From: Candidatus Shapirobacteria bacterium UBA2283
GTDB taxonomy: Bacteria > Patescibacteriota > Microgenomatia > UBA12405
DNA length: 17,556 nt
NCBI GenBank assembly: GCA_002345725.1
Contig: DDWP01000088.1
Location: forward strand, 18,814-36,369
Reading direction: 5' to 3'
Shown: one piece after another, positions 14,848-17,556 of the stretch
Layout of the letters: each line of letters opens with the position of its first letter
How positions within the stretch are numbered: the first letter of the stretch is position 1
Translations under genes and position numbers: made by a program
The notes under the pieces: generated by a model
Databases searched by the model: none
What the model was told of the DNA's origin: nothing
The model's input: the letters and a program-made list of their open reading frames with translations, nothing else

Positions 14848-16255
14848 ACCTCTTATAAAGCCTAACTGTTGGTCGATCAAAAACTGACCATGTCTCTTCA
14901 GCTAACTCTGGGTCTAATAAAAAATCGGTATTTGGCCGGAATTCTTTGACAAGGGTAAAGCCAAGCTCTCCAGAGAATAGTTTCTCGTAATACGTGGGCA
15001 TGATACCGTTTTTGAAGACTCGCCGAGAAGGAACTACGATGTACTCTGCTGCTGATAAGTTATCTAGGAGCTTGTCTTGGTCGTGATTATAAAAGTCGTG
15101 ATAATAATCAGCCGAAGGTAGATTAACTACGTTACCTGACTCCGACATGACAGTTTGAGAGGATGAAACATTTTGTCTTAACCACTGATCTGACGTGATG
15201 CGAGTATCTGCAAAAAAATATAAATTCATGAAATAAAAACCGGGAACGATACATATAACTACCAAAATAAAACGTAATAAACGAGAACCAACTTTGGCAA
15301 TTAAAATCCCAGCTACAAGTGGAAAAATAAAAAAAACTGGAGACATAAAGCGTGTCCATTTGGTATAAAGTTGTCCAAAATAAAGTACGTAAAGAAGTAC
15401 CGGCAGAAGAAGAATCATCGATTTATGATTTATGATATATGATTTACGAATAAGACCGAAAAAGAACAAAATAAATATGGGGAGGCCGGAGATGTAGGGG
15501 AAAATGTGAGTAAACTGGAAAAGGTAAGGAATAGTGTCTTTGAACTGAGTGGTGTAAAAAACATCCATTTTCCCCGTAGCGACTTGAGTCTCGTATCTCA
15601 TTGAGGAGATAAATTCTGACTTTGCAAGTAAATTATAAGGGGAAAGTAGAAAAGAAAAACTGAGTGATAATAAAGTAAATATAATAAGGTGTACTGGTCG
15701 TTTTAGGCTGACGATAACGATTGGTAAAATGAAAAACAAAGCAGATATTTTAGTGGCAATACCGATACCACTGATGACGGCCGCAAGTAAATATAAACGG
15801 CCGGGATAGCTACTTGAAGACAACTTAAACGCAAGATAGATATTTGATAAAAATACGAGTATGAGCAAGCTTTCTGTAGTCCCAAAATGAGATAGTTGAA
15901 TTAGTCCCGGGGTAAAAATAAAAAACAACGTAGGGATAAATGGCCTTATGGTGAATCTCTTGGAAATAAGGTAAAAGATATATACTGACAGAGAAGAGAA
16001 GACGGCTGAAAGGAGACGAAGAACAATTATGGAATTGGTAAAAGAGTTGTCTTGGCCAAGCAATTTCAAAATTAGATAACCTAGATATAGTGGGAACTGC
16101 CCATAAGCAAAGAAGTGAGGGTGTAAACTAGAAATAGACAAGCCAGATAAGGCTGTGGCCATGTTGTTCTCGTCCGGATGAAAAAAAAAGCCACCACCCC
16201 AGACCAAACCGTAAAATCTAGTGAAGATGGTAGCAAAAACAAGACTAAAGAACAT
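14828..16255 (-). CDS. GT-C (PMT/GT39-like) membrane glycosyltransferase 2
   Basis: A 475-residue paralogue of the next gene in the operon. The first membrane helix leads into RFYGLVWGGGFFFHPDENNM, with HPDE at 26-29 aligning with the other enzyme's HPDE. Around ten hydrophobic segments follow, and the C-terminal domain ends WSVFDRPTVRLYKRYEEAIR, again matching the VYDHPKVLIFKK end of its partner. The tandem pair probably arose by duplication and diverged. Residues encoded by 15421-15448 (RKSYIINHKS region, a cytoplasmic or periplasmic loop between helices) come from a heptamer repeat. The start ATG 16255 overlaps the UbiA-family gene by 11 bp and has no Shine-Dalgarno. Confidence 0.88.
   Translation of the reverse strand: MFFSLVFATIFTRFYGLVWGGGFFFHPDENNMATALSGLSISSLHPHFFAYGQFPLYLGYLILKLLGQDNSFTNSIIVLRLLSAVFSSLSVYIFYLISKRFTIRPFIPTLFFIFTPGLIQLSHFGTTESLLILVFLSNIYLAFKLSSSSYPGRLYLLAAVISGIGIATKISALFFILPIVIVSLKRPVHLIIFTLLSLSFSFLLSPYNLLAKSEFISSMRYETQVATGKMDVFYTTQFKDTIPYLFQFTHIFPYISGLPIFILFFFGLIRKSYIINHKSMILLLPVLLYVLYFGQLYTKWTRFMSPVFFIFPLVAGILIAKVGSRLLRFILVVICIVPGFYFMNLYFFADTRITSDQWLRQNVSSSQTVMSESGNVVNLPSADYYHDFYNHDQDKLLDNLSAAEYIVVPSRRVFKNGIMPTYYEKLFSGELGFTLVKEFRPNTDFLLDPELAEETWSVFDRPTVRLYKRYEEAIR
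15421..15448. repeat. ATTTATG heptamer repeat inside the second GT-C gene
   Basis: There are four consecutive 7-base units: ATTTATG, ATTTATG, ATATATG, ATTTACG (two exact, two with one substitution each). The array is translated on the minus strand as part of an inter-helix loop. Confidence 0.7.
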
Positions 16256-17168
16256 AGTTGATGGTAATGATCATCAACCCCCAAGAAGCGACAGCAATGA
16301 TCAAGGGTATGTCAGTAGCGATGGTTCTCTCTGGACGCTCACCTTCTTGCATTTCAAAAATAATTTGACCATACCTCATAATGCCATAAATCACTGGTGC
16401 GATAGTAAGCATGTACCATTTTCTGTCGATGGCTTCAGGAAAATTTTCCATAAGAAAGTTGTGGATAATACCCTGAAAAGCAACTTTTTCTTCAAAAAAA
16501 GTAAACATGGAATACGTCACTAGAGTACAGACGGCAAACATGGTGGTATAAAAGTTTAATAAACTACGTCGATAACCTTGAAGGGCAGAACGGGTCTTTA
16601 CACCACTGTTAACTAGCTCGCTACGACGCTTACCACTAGCAATAAAGAGAGACAAAAAGATAACTGTCAACATAATCCAAATTGGTAGGTGAAACCCAGA
16701 AGCAATTTCACCTGCATAAGCCCTCATGATGAAAAAGAGAGAGATACCAAGAATGTCTAAAACAGCTTTCTTTTTAAAGATGAAGGAATAAGAGTACTGG
16801 AGCAAAACAAAAACCAGGGCCATGATAGCGAAAGGCAGATTTACAGTGTGAGCAATTATGAGACCTGAAAAAAATAAGACAAAAACTAGTACTATGGCAA
16901 CCATAACCGGCATGTCACCACGAGCGATCGGACGGCTCTTTTTAAAGGGATGTTGGCGATCCTTATCTACGTCAAGAATGTCGTTAACTAGATAAGAAGA
17001 AGACGAAAGAAGACAAAATGATATGAATCCAAGACTGGTTGGTACCAAGTTCTCTAGATGAAAAAGACGACCGTTAAGGATAATCGAAGCAAAAAGGCTT
17101 AGATTTTTGATCCATTGAAATGGCCTAAGAGATTCAACCACAACAAGACTTTTTCTCAATAGCACCAT
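16245..17168 (-). CDS. UbiA-family decaprenyl-phosphate phosphoribosyltransferase-like protein
   Basis: A 307-residue polytopic prenyl-phosphate transferase. It most resembles decaprenyl-phosphate phosphoribosyltransferase (Rv3806c type), which moves 5-phosphoribose from PRPP to a polyprenyl phosphate, the first step toward polyprenyl-phospho-ribose and arabinose donors. Seen are RPFQWIKN (residues 15-22), first motif NDILDVDKDRQHP (62-74; D63, D66, D70) continuing to KKSRPIARG (76-84), and second motif YSYSFIFKKKAVLDILGISL (125-144) leading to FIMRAYAG (146-153). HPxKxxRPIxxG after the Asp motif favours this subgroup over quinone-type UbiA. ATG 17168 follows the upstream gene's TAG by two bases, without a Shine-Dalgarno. 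The following GT-C genes could use its product. Substrate is inferred by similarity. Confidence 0.88.
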   Translation of the reverse strand: MVLLRKSLVVVESLRPFQWIKNLSLFASIILNGRLFHLENLVPTSLGFISFCLLSSSSYLVNDILDVDKDRQHPFKKSRPIARGDMPVMVAIVLVFVLFFSGLIIAHTVNLPFAIMALVFVLLQYSYSFIFKKKAVLDILGISLFFIMRAYAGEIASGFHLPIWIMLTVIFLSLFIASGKRRSELVNSGVKTRSALQGYRRSLLNFYTTMFAVCTLVTYSMFTFFEEKVAFQGIIHNFLMENFPEAIDRKWYMLTIAPVIYGIMRYGQIIFEMQEGERPERTIATDIPLIIAVASWGLMIITINYVL

Positions 17169-17170
17169 AT

Positions 17171-17556
17171 CTACAATAATATCAGAAATCCGAACAGAGT
17201 GACGATGACACCGACAACAGTCAGGGCCTGGGCTGGGAATTCAAATCCCGCATTAGGAAGAATTATTCTAGTTGGGCTGGGGCCCTGAGGGGCAGTGCAA
17301 CAACTCGTATAACTAGGATTAGCCTTGCAGGTGTCAACATAACTTGGCTGAGAACAGTAACGATTACCGTTATCAGCGGAGATACAAGTTAGCCCAGAAG
17401 AACATGGTCGATCATTATCATCACAAGGAGTATAACCACAGCCCAGAACTACGGTGGTGGGTGTGGGTGTATTAGTTGGAACTAAAGTTCCAGTAGGAGT
17501 TAATGTTGGAGTTAGGGTGATAGTCGGTGTGTTAGTTGGAACTAAAGTTCCAGTAG
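17171..17556 (-). CDS. Thr/Pro-rich, Cys-rich surface protein with LPxxG-like C-terminal anchor (5' end outside window)
   Basis: The last 127 residues of a protein whose start lies beyond the right edge; the frame is open to TAG 17173-17171. Residues 1-34 are a Thr/Pro stalk with two copies of TGTLVPTNTPT. Residues 39-86 hold eight Cys (C39, C44, C51, C57, C67, C76, C85, C86), including RPCSSGLTC, suggesting a small disulfide-bonded domain. Then come LPNAG (99-103) and a hydrophobic helix (109-127) that ends the protein without the positive tail of classical sortase substrates. It is presumably exported and anchored by its C-terminus, perhaps cleaved by a sortase. Its stop lies two bases before the UbiA-family ATG, so they share an operon. 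The family is not recognised. Confidence 0.8.
   Translation of the reverse strand, partial: TGTLVPTNTPTITLTPTLTPTGTLVPTNTPTPTTVVLGCGYTPCDDNDRPCSSGLTCISADNGNRYCSQPSYVDTCKANPSYTSCCTAPQGPSPTRIILPNAGFEFPAQALTVVGVIVTLFGFLILL
17466..17556. repeat. 60-bp period direct repeat coding for the Thr/Pro stalk
   Basis: The 31 bases at 17466-17496 recur at 17526-17556 with one mismatch (17471/17531), a period of 60 bp or 20 codons. Each unit contains the palindrome GGAACT-AA-AGTTCC (17478-17491 and 17538-17551). The array may continue beyond the window. Confidence 0.75.

Noticed and set aside
14848..14880. Longer first GT-C protein starting at TTG 14880
   Set aside because: It would add 11 residues unlike the family's start and lengthen the overlap with the upstream gene; ATG 14847 gives the typical basic N-terminus followed by the first helix.
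17260..17310. Possible frameshift between the Cys-rich region and the LPNAG anchor
   Set aside because: On first reading the G/C runs seemed to shift the frame, but rereading the plus strand (CTGGGGCCCTGAGG) shows that the frame is continuous through to the anchor and the TAG stop.

Overview
The window looks like chromosomal DNA of a Candidate Phyla Radiation (Patescibacteria) bacterium, possibly of the Microgenomates type. This is an inference from gene content and style: moderately AT-rich DNA, tightly packed operons with overlapping starts and stops, a GatCAB amidotransferase, a DUF2298 'YYY' membrane protein, FemAB-type and PMT-like envelope enzymes, and a UbiA-family decaprenyl-phosphate phosphoribosyltransferase-like protein. 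No rRNA, tRNA, CRISPR array or complete phage was seen. Almost none of the gene starts has a recognisable Shine-Dalgarno sequence.

Left part (1-2661): the 3' end of an unidentified plus-strand gene meets, tail to tail, a minus-strand PIF1-like helicase. A 79-bp divergent gap separates that helicase from a small plus-strand membrane-anchored protein, which is followed by a strong rho-independent terminator. Next comes a plus-strand stand-alone RecB/Cas4-like PD-(D/E)XK nuclease whose 3' end overlaps gatB.

Centre (2644-6623): a minus-strand gatC-gatA-gatB operon makes the tRNA-dependent amidotransferase. A well-formed promoter lies five bases before the gatC ATG. Upstream is a RAYT (REP-associated tyrosine transposase) gene flanked by identical palindromic REP elements in direct orientation. 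Further REP copies sit inside the transposase reading frame and are translated.

Right-centre (6624-12151): one minus-strand operon, PAP2 phosphatase > DUF2298 membrane protein > UvrD/PcrA-like helicase > FemAB-type aminoacyltransferase, with gaps of 3 bp or 4-bp overlaps. A plus-strand GT4 glycosyltransferase diverges from it across only 16 bp.

Right end (13225-17556): a second minus-strand operon, whose start lies beyond the window: a Thr/Pro-rich, Cys-rich protein with an LPxxG-like C-terminal anchor > UbiA-family phosphoribosyltransferase > two paralogous GT-C membrane glycosyltransferases with HPDE motifs. Together these suggest making a polyprenyl-linked sugar donor and using it to glycosylate the cell surface, perhaps the anchored protein itself. 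The genes from 6624 to the right edge are therefore mostly envelope genes, with a DNA helicase embedded among them. No intergenic stretch exceeds 300 bases; the two REP-bearing gaps beside the transposase (5731-5838 and 6502-6623) are the largest.
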